The notes under the pieces were generated by a model. The model saw nothing but the letters and a program-made list of their open reading frames with translations. It ran no database searches and had not been told where the DNA came from. DNA of 63,618 nucleotides from Bacteroidota bacterium (GTDB lineage Bacteria > Bacteroidota > Bacteroidia > Chitinophagales > Chitinophagaceae): assembly GCA_023422565.1 (NCBI GenBank), contig JAFAGR010000068.1, positions 1 through 63,618 on the forward strand. Direction: 5' to 3'. Made by a program: the position numbers and the translations under genes. Below, one piece after another: positions 30,113 through 39,001 of the stretch; the stretch's first letter is position 1, and the number at the start of each line of letters is the position of its first letter.

Positions 30113-32015
30113 GAGATTTAATTTCAGGCCTTCCGACCTTGTTTTAGTGGGTGATCAGGTTTTAATTCTTCTCGGGTTGATCTCCGCCTTGTTTGCACAT
30201 TACAGAATTCTGAACATTTCTGTATTTCCATTCAGAACAGTTTTATATCACTGCCTTATCCACCTGACCGTAGGTATTTTCGCCTGGGCCATATTTAAGG
30301 TGTATAAAAAGGTGATCCGTTTCTTTAACAGCAACGATTACCTCAACCTGATCGGGATCGTATTGCTTATCCATGTAGTAAGCCTTTCTCTAGGCAGGCT
30401 TCTTCCGGCAGATCATCTGCTTCGGCCCGAAGTTTTCCTGGTGAGTTTTTTCATCACCTCGCTTTATATCATTGGCAGCCGCCTTATTATCAGCTTCTTT
30501 TATTCTTATTATAGAAAAGCAAAAAAGATCGGCCCTGAAAAAAGACTTCTTATTTACGGAGCCGGCCATCTCGGTGTTTTCCTGAAAAAGTCGATCTACA
30601 GCACGCATGAGCACGGTTTCCGCTTAATGGGTTTTATTGATGATGACCGCAACAAGGTCGGGCGCTATATAGAAGGTGTGAAAGTTCTTGCTGCAGGCGA
30701 TGCACTGGAAGACATCATCCGCGAAAAAGACATAACAGATATTATAATTGCGAATAAGGCGCTCACCCCGGCGCGTAAGGCGAAGTTTCTTGAAAGCACT
30801 ATCAAAATGAATGTGCGCATCAAGGAGATCAGCTCCATTAAAAGCCTTCTTTCCAACTTCAATATTGATAAACTCGCTTCAATTGACATCAATGACCTGA
30901 TGAACCGAGAGGTGATCGAATTGTATGATGAGCATGTGGCACGTAACCTTACTGGAAAAACCGTAATGGTTACGGGTGCGGCAGGATCGATCGGTAGTGA
31001 GATAGTGCGGAAACTGTCTAAACATAACGCCTCTCTTGTGGTTTGTGTCGACTTTTCAGAAAGCGCGCTATACGACCTTGAGCAGGAACTGAAAAGAACC
31101 TATCCCGGTATTCAGTACCGTTTCATACTCGCTGATGTGCGTAATGAGGAGATGATGTATGAAGTGTTTGAAAAGTACGCTCCGCATTTTATTTATCACG
31201 CTGCGGCATACAAGCATGTGCCATTAATGGAGGAGTTTCCATGGCAGGCTATTCAAACGAATATTATTGCTACATGGCAGATCGTTAAGCTCGCCATTAA
31301 ATATAATGCTGAAAAATTTGTTTTCGTTTCCTCTGATAAAGCGGTGCATCCAACCAGCGTAATGGGTGCCACAAAAAGGCTTGCAGAAGTGATCGTGCAA
31401 TGTTATTCCGGCACAAAAAGTTCAACCAAGTTTGCGATAACCCGGTTCGGAAATGTACTCGGTTCAAATGGTTCTGTAGTTCCCCTTTTCAAAAAACAGA
31501 TTCAGCAGGGCGGTCCGGTAACGGTTACGCATCCTGAAATGACCCGCTACTTTATGACCATTGGCGAGGCTTGCCAGTTAGTACTTGAGGCCTCCATTAT
31601 GAGTAAGGGAGGCGAAGTGTTTGTGTTTGATATGGGCCAGCCCGTGAAAATTGTTGACCTCGCCAGGAATATGATCAGGCTTGCCGGGTATGTACCTGAT
31701 GTAGATATGCAGATACACTTTATCGGCGAACGCCCCGGTGAAAAGCTGTATGAAGACCTTTTTCTTGAAACGGAAAAACTTCGGGAAACTCATCACGAGA
31801 AGATCATGATAAGCAAGGAAGCAGATCATCAACTTGAAGAGGCCGAAAATATCATTCACTCATTTATGGCTTTGGAGAATAACTTTGAGCCGGATGTTTA
31901 CAAGCGTACAATTAAGCTTTTGCTTCCTGAATATAAATATAATTTACCGGCTGATGGAAAATCAGTTATCTTGAAACCCAATTTTAAGGCAAACAAGTAC
32001 AATTTTCAAAACTAA
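30078..32015 (+). CDS. nucleotide-sugar 4,6-dehydratase, CapD/PglF type
   Basis: 645 aa. Four N-terminal membrane helices (about residues 18-135), a CoA-binding-like Rossmann domain (LLIYGAGHLGVFL, about 155), then the SDR dehydratase domain with GAAGSIGSEI (about 297). The usual YxxxK pair is MxxxK in SVMGATKR, as in WbpM/PglF/FlaA1 enzymes. It converts UDP-GlcNAc to the 4-keto-6-deoxy sugar. The start overlaps the aminotransferase gene by 35 bp (23 bp if Met5 is used). Confidence 0.92.
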   Translation: MESKMYSNQGSKRFNFRPSDLVLVGDQVLILLGLISALFAHYRILNISVFPFRTVLYHCLIHLTVGIFAWAIFKVYKKVIRFFNSNDYLNLIGIVLLIHVVSLSLGRLLPADHLLRPEVFLVSFFITSLYIIGSRLIISFFYSYYRKAKKIGPEKRLLIYGAGHLGVFLKKSIYSTHEHGFRLMGFIDDDRNKVGRYIEGVKVLAAGDALEDIIREKDITDIIIANKALTPARKAKFLESTIKMNVRIKEISSIKSLLSNFNIDKLASIDINDLMNREVIELYDEHVARNLTGKTVMVTGAAGSIGSEIVRKLSKHNASLVVCVDFSESALYDLEQELKRTYPGIQYRFILADVRNEEMMYEVFEKYAPHFIYHAAAYKHVPLMEEFPWQAIQTNIIATWQIVKLAIKYNAEKFVFVSSDKAVHPTSVMGATKRLAEVIVQCYSGTKSSTKFAITRFGNVLGSNGSVVPLFKKQIQQGGPVTVTHPEMTRYFMTIGEACQLVLEASIMSKGGEVFVFDMGQPVKIVDLARNMIRLAGYVPDVDMQIHFIGERPGEKLYEDLFLETEKLRETHHEKIMISKEADHQLEEAENIIHSFMALENNFEPDVYKRTIKLLLPEYKYNLPADGKSVILKPNFKANKYNFQN

Positions 32016-32019
32016 GAAT

Positions 32020-33156
32020 ATGAGAATTTCAAAATTACTCTGTGTAATTTTTTTGTTATCAACCACGGCCGCAGAAGCTCAGAATGCACGGTTTTCGCAA
32101 TTGGGCACTGCCACTCAAATGTTCAACCCTTCTCTCACGGGCAGGTTCGACGGTAAGGCCAGGGTAGGCGCCTTGTACAGCTATCAGGATTCCCGCTTCG
32201 GTACCATGAATCACGTTGCCGGCTTTCTTGAATATAAGTTTGGTAGATACAGATCTTCAGGTGATGAAAACTATTCTTATGTAGCACGTTCTTCAGACGG
32301 GAAGGAGGTACTTGCCGAGGCGAAAGATAAGATCAATGATAACTTGCGCCCTGCAGGCTATTGGGCCGCCGGTTTAAATTATTACCAGTACAGTGATGGC
32401 AGTTCGCCAATGTCTGCAAGATTTATTTCCGCATCATTCGCCCGTCATTTTTATCCGCGCAGAAACAAGTATTGGGGGCTCGGTGGCCAGGTAACTTATG
32501 CAATGGGAGAGGTTGACGAAACCAAAGGAAATAAATACGACCGTGAAATTTCAGGGGATGGATTTGTTTACCCGGATGGTCCGATCACAGACCGCAAAGG
32601 CGAAAAAAATTATATTGATGCGAATGTGGGCGGATACTATGGAATGGTAACCGAGCCGGTTGCTTTTGAGATCGGTGGCGCCATGTATCACTTGTTCTAC
32701 CCGCAGGCAGATGCATTTGACCGGGATGATGAAACAAAACTTCGCCATCGCGTTACTGCACATTCAATGCTGCGTTTGAAGTTTAACGATCGCTGGGGTA
32801 TTGTGCAGAAGAACTATTACTGGCAGGAGGGTTTATACCTTAGAAGCCGTGAGTTCAACAAAGACAGCATGCACATCACCGACTTTTGGGCCGGCGTTGA
32901 ATTTTATAAAACCAATCCGCTCAAAAACACAAACCTTAATTTCGGATTATATACACGCTCATTCAGAACCGTTATGCCTTACCTCAACTTGTATTTAGGG
33001 AAGGCGGTTAATTTGCGCGCAACCTACGAACATCCTCTTAACTTTAAAAAGTACACAGCCTATACAGCCAAGCGTGCTGAAATAGGAATGTTGTTTTCTT
33101 TTAAGAGAAACACCAACCCCGGAACAGAGTTTTACAGAAAAGTAAATTTTTGGTAA
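32020..33156 (+). CDS. PorP/SprF family type IX secretion membrane protein
   Basis: 378 aa with signal peptide ending AEAQ. The mature start NARFSQLGTATQMFNPSLTG matches the PorP/SprF family hallmark, and the rest is beta-rich, consistent with an outer-membrane barrel. In gliding Bacteroidota such proteins are needed for secretion of, or anchoring platforms for, particular giant T9SS adhesins. It is 4 bp after the dehydratase and is followed by an OmpA/PD40 gene, a frequent PorP-PorE-like pair. Confidence 0.88.
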   Translation: MRISKLLCVIFLLSTTAAEAQNARFSQLGTATQMFNPSLTGRFDGKARVGALYSYQDSRFGTMNHVAGFLEYKFGRYRSSGDENYSYVARSSDGKEVLAEAKDKINDNLRPAGYWAAGLNYYQYSDGSSPMSARFISASFARHFYPRRNKYWGLGGQVTYAMGEVDETKGNKYDREISGDGFVYPDGPITDRKGEKNYIDANVGGYYGMVTEPVAFEIGGAMYHLFYPQADAFDRDDETKLRHRVTAHSMLRLKFNDRWGIVQKNYYWQEGLYLRSREFNKDSMHITDFWAGVEFYKTNPLKNTNLNFGLYTRSFRTVMPYLNLYLGKAVNLRATYEHPLNFKKYTAYTAKRAEIGMLFSFKRNTNPGTEFYRKVNFW

Positions 33157-33175
33157 TAACCTATTATAATTAGCA

Positions 33176-34777
33176 ATGAAAAAAGTAATACTCAATGTAG
33201 TTGCATTGGTTCTGGCAGGGCATGGTTTTAGCCAGACGGATACACTGGAGAATCTTGGCCCGCAGGTGAATTCGGCTTACCATGAAATTAGGCCTACTAT
33301 TTCTGCAGATGGCCAGATGCTTTATTATGTAGTGGAGGGAAATCCTAAAAACACATATTATTCTTCCGACAAAAAAGCGCAGGATATCTGGTACAGCCAG
33401 CTTGGTGAAGACGGCAAATGGGGACCTGCCACACAGGCTCCGGCGCTGATGAATGCACAAGCGAACAATGCAGTTTTCTGGATATCTCCTGATGGCAATC
33501 GCGTAATGATCCGCGGTGCATACGAAGACGGCGTTTATAAAGGCCGCGGCTTCTCTATGCTTAATAAGGAAGGAGACGGATGGTCGAAACCTCAGATGAT
33601 CAATATCCCGGGATATGAATCCCTTTCAAAGGATATGTATTCAGGTGGCTTCCTTACCAGCAACGGCAAGCATCTTCTCATTTACCTTTCAGAAGAAAAG
33701 AATTCCTTCATCAACGATATTTATGTAAGCCATCTTAATGATGACAATACATGGACTACGCCGGAGAGCCTTGGCAGTGATGTGAACACCTTTGAATATG
33801 ATGAAATTTCTCCTTTCATGGCTGCAGATGGTGTTACGCTGTATTTTGCAAGTAACCGTCCCGGCGGCCTTGGTGAGCACGACATATGGATGGTTCGCAG
33901 GCTTGATGAATCATGGAAAAAATGGAGCAAGCCGGTAAACTTGGGTGCGCCGGTTAACACGCCTAAATGGGATGCATACTTCACGTTGGATGCCAGTGGC
34001 GAATACGCTTACCTCTCCAGCATGGAAAGAACTTCCGGCGGTGCTGACCTGGTGAAAACCAAACTTGATTCTCTTGCGCAACCAAACGCTGTTGTGCTGG
34101 TTTATGGAAAAGTAATTGATGCGCAAACTAAATTACCAATGGGCGCTACACTTTATTATGATGAAGTGGGCGGAAAGAACGAAGGCAACATTTTATCAGA
34201 GCCTCAAAGCGGCGATTATAAAATGGTATTGCCCTACGGTAAGAAATATGTAATGCGCGCCACTGCAGATTCGTTTAATACCGTGGTGGATACGATTGAC
34301 CTGACCATTGTAGATGCTTATAAACAGATTCACCGCGACCTTTATCTAACTCCCGAAGGTGTACGGATTGTGAATCCTGATGATTCTTCCCGCCGCAACA
34401 TGGATGAACTTAGTGATGATGAGGAGTTGAGAGAAGGTGAGATAATCACTTTGAATAACGTGTACTTTGTTTTTGCGAAATCGTATCTTAAATCAGAATC
34501 TTATCCGGAACTGGACAAGGTGGTGAAAGTGCTTAAAGCTAATCCGGGAATAAGGATCGAACTTTCTGCACATACTGATTGGATCGGATCGAGGGAAGAC
34601 AACATGAAGCTTTCGCAAGACAGGGCCATTTCAGCAAAAGAATACCTTGAATATAAAGGTGTGGAACTGGGCAGAATTACTACACGCGGTTATGGCGAAA
34701 CCAAACCAATCGCCAATAATATGACCGCCGAGGGAAGGCAGATGAACAGGCGTGTGGAGTTCATCGTAATTAAATAA
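33176..34777 (+). CDS. PD40/WD40-like and OmpA domain protein (PorE-like)
   Basis: 533 aa, with a signal peptide (residues 1-19). PD40 beta-propeller blades follow, e.g. RPTISADGQMLYYV and ISPFMAADGVTLYFASNRPGG (about 35-300), then a carboxypeptidase-regulatory-like beta-sandwich (about 310-385) and an OmpA-C domain (about 425-533) with peptidoglycan-binding SAHTDWIGSREDN and RGYGETKPI. It lacks the N-terminal TPR of P. gingivalis PorE. It probably tethers the T9SS or PorP partner to peptidoglycan. Confidence 0.88.
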   Translation: MKKVILNVVALVLAGHGFSQTDTLENLGPQVNSAYHEIRPTISADGQMLYYVVEGNPKNTYYSSDKKAQDIWYSQLGEDGKWGPATQAPALMNAQANNAVFWISPDGNRVMIRGAYEDGVYKGRGFSMLNKEGDGWSKPQMINIPGYESLSKDMYSGGFLTSNGKHLLIYLSEEKNSFINDIYVSHLNDDNTWTTPESLGSDVNTFEYDEISPFMAADGVTLYFASNRPGGLGEHDIWMVRRLDESWKKWSKPVNLGAPVNTPKWDAYFTLDASGEYAYLSSMERTSGGADLVKTKLDSLAQPNAVVLVYGKVIDAQTKLPMGATLYYDEVGGKNEGNILSEPQSGDYKMVLPYGKKYVMRATADSFNTVVDTIDLTIVDAYKQIHRDLYLTPEGVRIVNPDDSSRRNMDELSDDEELREGEIITLNNVYFVFAKSYLKSESYPELDKVVKVLKANPGIRIELSAHTDWIGSREDNMKLSQDRAISAKEYLEYKGVELGRITTRGYGETKPIANNMTAEGRQMNRRVEFIVIK

Positions 34778-34800
34778 TTTTTTTTAGCTCTTTATAAACA

Positions 34801-34835
34801 TCAGCCATAGGTATTACTTGTGGCTGATTTTATTT
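34801..34835 (+). terminator. Rho-independent terminator after OmpA/PD40 gene
   Basis: TCAGCCA (34801-34807) pairs with TGGCTGA (34821-34827), followed by TTTTATTT. It ends just before the second deacetylase gene. Confidence 0.75.
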
Positions 34836-34851
34836 ATGGGAGTTTGTAAAT

Positions 34852-35652
34852 ATGAAAGTATTAACCTATCACAAGGTAGAAGACGCAGAAAATTTCGAAA
34901 GGCAACTGATCTTTCTGAAACGTAAAAAGTATAATGTTTTATCGCTCGATGAATTCAGGGCGAAGTATATTTCAGGCTCCCTTAGTTCTAAAGATATCCT
35001 GATCACCTTTGATGACGGTGAATATTCGGTTTTTCAAAACGCGATGCCGATTTTGAAAAAGCACAATTTGCCATCCGTTCTTTTTGTGATCACGGAACTT
35101 ATAGGAACAAACCTGCCTTTTTGGTGGGATGAGATCATGCATTATACGGGCGATATTGAGAATGTGAGGAAGGCGAAGAAGTTGAGCAATTCTGAGAGGC
35201 TCGGGTATATTGAAGGATTACGAAAGAAAGAGCCTTCGCGCCGGTTTACGCAAACGCAATTAACCATCGATCAATTGCGGGAAATGGAAAACAATGGAAT
35301 GTCCATTGCTAACCATACCGCCACGCATCCGATGCTGGATAAGGTTACGCCGGAAGAGTTGCGGGCCGATCTTTCTGCCAGCATTGCATTTTTGCGGGCC
35401 AATGGCTTCAGAAATTTCGATGTGATTGCATATCCGAACGGAAATATTGCAGACGAAGTTTTACCTGAATTGGGATCGCAGGGTTTCAAACTTGGCTTCC
35501 TGTTCGATCATGCAATTCCGGAAGATCTTAATACGCCATTAAAAATTTCCAGGCTGAGCGTAAATGATCATACACCACTCTGGAAATACAGGTTAATAGT
35601 TTCGGGTATCCATCCCCGTTATCTTGCGTTAAAAAAGCGGTTAAAAAAGTGA
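34852..35652 (+). CDS. polysaccharide deacetylase (NodB/CE4)
   Basis: 266 aa with clear CE4 motifs: ITFDDGEYSV (motif 1, about residues 58-67), NHTATHPML (metal-binding HxxxH) and IAYPNGN (motif 3). No signal peptide is seen. It deacetylates HexNAc residues or their precursors. Its stop overlaps the region of the next gene's start, so it pairs with the GNAT-like gene that follows. It is distinct from the deacetylase at 25434. Confidence 0.87.
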   Translation: MKVLTYHKVEDAENFERQLIFLKRKKYNVLSLDEFRAKYISGSLSSKDILITFDDGEYSVFQNAMPILKKHNLPSVLFVITELIGTNLPFWWDEIMHYTGDIENVRKAKKLSNSERLGYIEGLRKKEPSRRFTQTQLTIDQLREMENNGMSIANHTATHPMLDKVTPEELRADLSASIAFLRANGFRNFDVIAYPNGNIADEVLPELGSQGFKLGFLFDHAIPEDLNTPLKISRLSVNDHTPLWKYRLIVSGIHPRYLALKKRLKK

Positions 35653-35654
35653 AT

Positions 35655-36512
35655 ATGGATGTTGATCAGAAAATTGTGATGAGAGAAGCAGACCTGCGGA
35701 AGGAAGCTGGTGCCCTGGCGGATTTGCTGCGGGTGACATTTAAGAGCGACCTGTTCACTCCTGAGTTTATACTCTGGAAACATGCGGAGAATCCCATGGG
35801 TGAATCTTTTGCACTTGTGGTGGAGGATGAGGGAAAACTGGTCGGGCTGCGTTGCTTTATGTTTTGGGATGTGGTAGTTGACGGCAAGAAATTGAAGGCG
35901 ATAAGGCCGGTTGATACTGCGGTGCACCCTGATATGCAGGGGAAGGGGCTTTTTAAAAAGATGACTTTACAGGGACTGGAAATGGTTAAAGGGAAATATG
36001 ATATTGTTTTTAATACACCAAACGGCAATAGTCTGCCGGGTTACCTGAAGATGGGTTGGCAAAAGATCAGCCAGCAGTTGCCTGTGTTTATTTCGATCAG
36101 GCCATTACTGGCGGGCAAGATATCATTTGATAAAACCCGGGATCTTCCTGCAACCGTTTCAGGCGCTGAAGCGGATATTATCCGCTGGCGTTACCGTCCG
36201 GAGAATTATCAATGGGCAGTGTTCGAAGACGGTACGGTTATAATTTACCGAACTGAAAAAAAGAAGGGATCCACGCTAGTAATTCTGGTGGATTCCTTCT
36301 TTGTGAAGCAGCCGCTGAAGAAATATGTGAACTCAATTTGCGCACGGGAGAATGCCTTTGTTTTCATGTTTTTAAAAAATGGAGATACTGCATCTCTCAG
36401 CACAACTTTCGCAAAAAAAACCAGGGAACTCGTGGTAGTAAGCCGGCCGGAGGAAAATAAGCCGGCCGGGAATTTTAAATTTTCTCTAGGAGACCTTGAA
36501 GGTATAATTTGA
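35655..36512 (+). CDS. GNAT-fold acyltransferase-like protein, paralogue of 23320 gene
   Basis: 285 aa from the ATG at 35655; a GTG at 35649 overlapping the upstream stop is an alternative. RPVDTAVHPDMQGKGLFKK and NTPNGNSLPGYLKMGW match the paralogue at 23320 almost word for word, so both belong to one GNAT-like family. Paired with a deacetylase, it could re-acylate an exposed amino group (deacetylation and N-acyl exchange). That is inference. Confidence 0.7.
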   Translation: MDVDQKIVMREADLRKEAGALADLLRVTFKSDLFTPEFILWKHAENPMGESFALVVEDEGKLVGLRCFMFWDVVVDGKKLKAIRPVDTAVHPDMQGKGLFKKMTLQGLEMVKGKYDIVFNTPNGNSLPGYLKMGWQKISQQLPVFISIRPLLAGKISFDKTRDLPATVSGAEADIIRWRYRPENYQWAVFEDGTVIIYRTEKKKGSTLVILVDSFFVKQPLKKYVNSICARENAFVFMFLKNGDTASLSTTFAKKTRELVVVSRPEENKPAGNFKFSLGDLEGII

Positions 36513-36544
36513 TCCGCATCCGGGTCTTTTAATTGTTTTGAAAA

Positions 36545-37702
36545 ATGTTAAGTGTACTTTATATCATTAATTCTCTAAGAACAGGCGGGGCGGAGAAAAG
36601 CCTTACAGAAATAGCATTACATAATTCGCTGAACAGGTCTTCCTTTATCGTATTGACCGAAGAAACCGATCTGACACGGGAATTGATGAACAAGGGCGTT
36701 ACAGTTCATTGCCTTAACCGAAAAGACAAGATGGGTTTTAAGGATACGGTGCAGCAAATACTTCCGCTGATCAGAGCGATAAAGCCTGATATAATCCATT
36801 CCACCTTTCTACGGTCAGATCTCGTAGCACGAAAGCTTCGGAAAATTTTAGATGTGCCGGTGGTAAACAGTTTCGTAAGTAATTCCTATTCGGAAGACCG
36901 GTATTCTCACCTCTCTCCGCTTTCAAGGCTTAAGCTTAAATATTTTGAATGGCTTGATAAGAGGACAGCTTCAGGAGTTGATTGCTTTATATCCAATTCA
37001 GAGACAATTAAAGTCTCAAATTCGAAGTGGCTTAAGGTTTCGCCCGATAAGGTACGCGTAATCCATCGTGGACGAAATGCGAAGAAAATACTCAGCGTTA
37101 CCGAAGCGGATAAGGAAATGTTACGGAAAGAACTCGGGCTGAGTCATGAAAAAGTTGTATTGAATGTGGGAAGGTTGATTCCGAGTAAGGCTCAGGATGA
37201 ATTGATCAGGGCATTTGCTAAGATCATAAACAAACATCCTGATTCAGTTTTGCTTATAGCAGGAAGGGGCAGGTTTCTGCCGCAACTGGAAAGTTTGATC
37301 ACTGAACTGGGTGTGGGCAGGAATGTAAGACTTCTTGGACGGCGCGATGATGTTCCGGCCCTGCTGGGCATTGCCCACGTTTTCGCATTTCCTACCTACG
37401 TGGAGGGGTTGCCCGGGTCATTGATTGAAGCGATGATGGCGCGCAAGGTGATCATTTGTTCAGACATTGAAGAAAACCAGGAATGCGTTTCTCCTGATGA
37501 GGCGATCATAATTAAAAAGGGAGATGTTGATTCTATGGCCAGGAATCTGGATGGAGTGTTGTCGGATTTGGCAAAGTATGAGAAGATGGCCGAGCGGGCG
37601 CAGGCGCGGGCGCTTGAGCATTTTGAAATAGGGAAGATAGTAACGCAATATAACAGGGCCTATGCGGAAATTCTTGCATCCTTTCGCGGGAAGGGTAGAT
37701 GA
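36545..37702 (+). CDS. GT4 family glycosyltransferase
   Basis: 385 aa, GT-B. It starts LYIINSLRTGGAEKSL. The donor-binding part has NVGRLIPSKAQDELI and E(x7)E in EGLPGSLIEAM, followed by the usual acceptor-sugar region. It is the last gene of the polysaccharide locus; an IS-like transposase follows. No terminator is evident in the 99-bp gap. Confidence 0.88.
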   Translation: MLSVLYIINSLRTGGAEKSLTEIALHNSLNRSSFIVLTEETDLTRELMNKGVTVHCLNRKDKMGFKDTVQQILPLIRAIKPDIIHSTFLRSDLVARKLRKILDVPVVNSFVSNSYSEDRYSHLSPLSRLKLKYFEWLDKRTASGVDCFISNSETIKVSNSKWLKVSPDKVRVIHRGRNAKKILSVTEADKEMLRKELGLSHEKVVLNVGRLIPSKAQDELIRAFAKIINKHPDSVLLIAGRGRFLPQLESLITELGVGRNVRLLGRRDDVPALLGIAHVFAFPTYVEGLPGSLIEAMMARKVIICSDIEENQECVSPDEAIIIKKGDVDSMARNLDGVLSDLAKYEKMAERAQARALEHFEIGKIVTQYNRAYAEILASFRGKGR

Positions 37703-37801
37703 ACCACACGAATCCCCCTCCTCGCCCCGTAAAAGCACTCCTTTGGGGAATTGACTGGTGTTTTGGTTTTGTAGAATTTGGTATTCCTAAATTTTACGAC
37801 C

Positions 37802-38599
37802 ATGAGTAGGGTAAGTATATACCAGAAATTCAATCGATCATTTCAATGCGAAGATGATTGTCGCCAATTTTTATTTAAAATTAAGTGGGAGAAGGGATTT
37901 GTCTGCAAAAGATGCGGCCATACAAAATGTTGGAAGGGTAGAACAAGATTTCATGCAAGGTGTGTAAACTGTGATTATGATGAATCGGTTACTGCCAATA
38001 CCATATTTCACAAAATTCAGATCCCACTTATGAAAGCTTTTCCAATGTCTTCTCACATCGTCAATTGCAGAAACGGGATTTCAACGTTGGATCTTGCCAG
38101 ACTGTATGGTGTGAATGAAAAAACTGCGGAAAGGTTCCGGTTAAAGTGCCAGGATGCAATGGAGGCGTGGTTTTTAGACGAGATTGGGGAAAAGGAAAAT
38201 GAAAAATTTTCTTCAATGGATGGAATAAGTCTCGTGCATCGAGGTGAGGGATTGAATGGGTTGCAAAAGATTCACGTTGCGCTCGAGCAGTACAGCGCAA
38301 ATAAAGGTCTTTCAAACCTTATTATCAGCAAAAGCACCGTTTCCAAGTCCGATGAGATTACACCATGCCAGCTATTAGCCGGAAGTTATGTTGGTGAAGT
38401 AAAAGATATACGTATATGGAATTTTCGAAAATGGCTGGAAGGAACTCACCACCATTGTTCCCTTAAATACATCCAGAAGTACGAACATGAGTTTTATTTC
38501 AAATTCAATAACCGTCACAGGCTTGAGGAAATCTGGCACATATTAATTCGCTCTGTGGTAAGGTATAAACCCAAGAACCTATACGGCAACGCGGCGTGA
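37802..38599 (+). pseudogene. degenerate IS1595/ISXO2-like transposase
   Basis: 265 codons, open but shorter than the usual 300 or so. An N-terminal zinc ribbon (CKRCG and CVNCDY, about residues 38-62) and an HTH-like part (LARLYGVNEKTAERF) are clear, and the C-terminal HHHCSLKYIQKYEHEFYFKFN matches the family's last helix. Between them the DDE core is about 60 residues short: only one plausible acidic position (SSMDG) is seen, and the usual HTN/GFWS segment is replaced by RIWNFRKWLEG. No terminal inverted repeats or target duplication were found. It is either inactive or a repurposed DNA-binding remnant. Start chosen at ATG 37802; a TTG at 37778 is unlikely. Confidence 0.65.
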
Positions 38600-38820
38600 T
38601 GGAGGAATCGCGCAATCAGCGCCAAGTTTTAAATTATGGTGTAAGCAATTCATGTTTTTTGTTCACGCAAAATAGGCCGAACCTTGTCTCCGAAGCCACA
38701 ATAACTTGATAAATATTTAGAGCAGGAACCCTTCAGCGAAAACATTCTCATCTGAAAAGCCTTCCCGCCATTTGTCTTAAAAAATATTCCAGTTGCTGTT
38801 CTAAAGCTGTCTTCAAAATT

Positions 38821-38853
38821 AAAAAAGCCATGAGGGCACATCATGGCTTTTTT
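38821..38853. terminator. bidirectional terminator palindrome
   Basis: A-run, then GCCATGA (38827-38833), 7-nt loop, TCATGGC (38841-38847), then a T-run of six. Being symmetrical it can end transcripts from both the transposase side and the - strand operon that ends at 39002. Confidence 0.8.
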
Positions 38854-38945
38854 AATGTACAGACTTTTTGGTTTTTCAAACAGGAGACTCCACCAGGGAG
38901 AAATATTTTTATCTGACGGTTATGTTAACCAGGGTTGCGGTTCTC

Positions 38946-38996
38946 GTGTTCGCTTCGTGTTCGCCTTGTGTTCGCTTCGTTCGCTTCGTGCGGCTC
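38946..38996. repeat. 11-bp tandem repeat, GTGTTCGCTTC
   Basis: Units at 38946, 38957 (two changes) and 38968, then a 9-nt unit at 38979 and a diverged one at 38988. It lies a few bases beyond the stop codon of the - strand coiled-coil gene. Confidence 0.7.
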
Positions 38997-39001
38997 TAAC
39001 C

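Larger units (their letters stand above)
38600..39001. other. 402-bp gap with palindrome and 11-bp tandem repeat
   Basis: No gene is supported; a 64-codon - strand frame (38650-38844) has no recognisable features. It contains a perfect palindromic terminator (38821-38853) and a short GC-rich tandem repeat (38946-38996) just beyond the stop of the - strand gene that ends at 39002. Confidence 0.7.

Noticed and set aside
37703..38600. Terminal inverted repeats of the IS-like element
   Set aside because: Compared both flanks by eye; no matching inverted ends or target duplication found.
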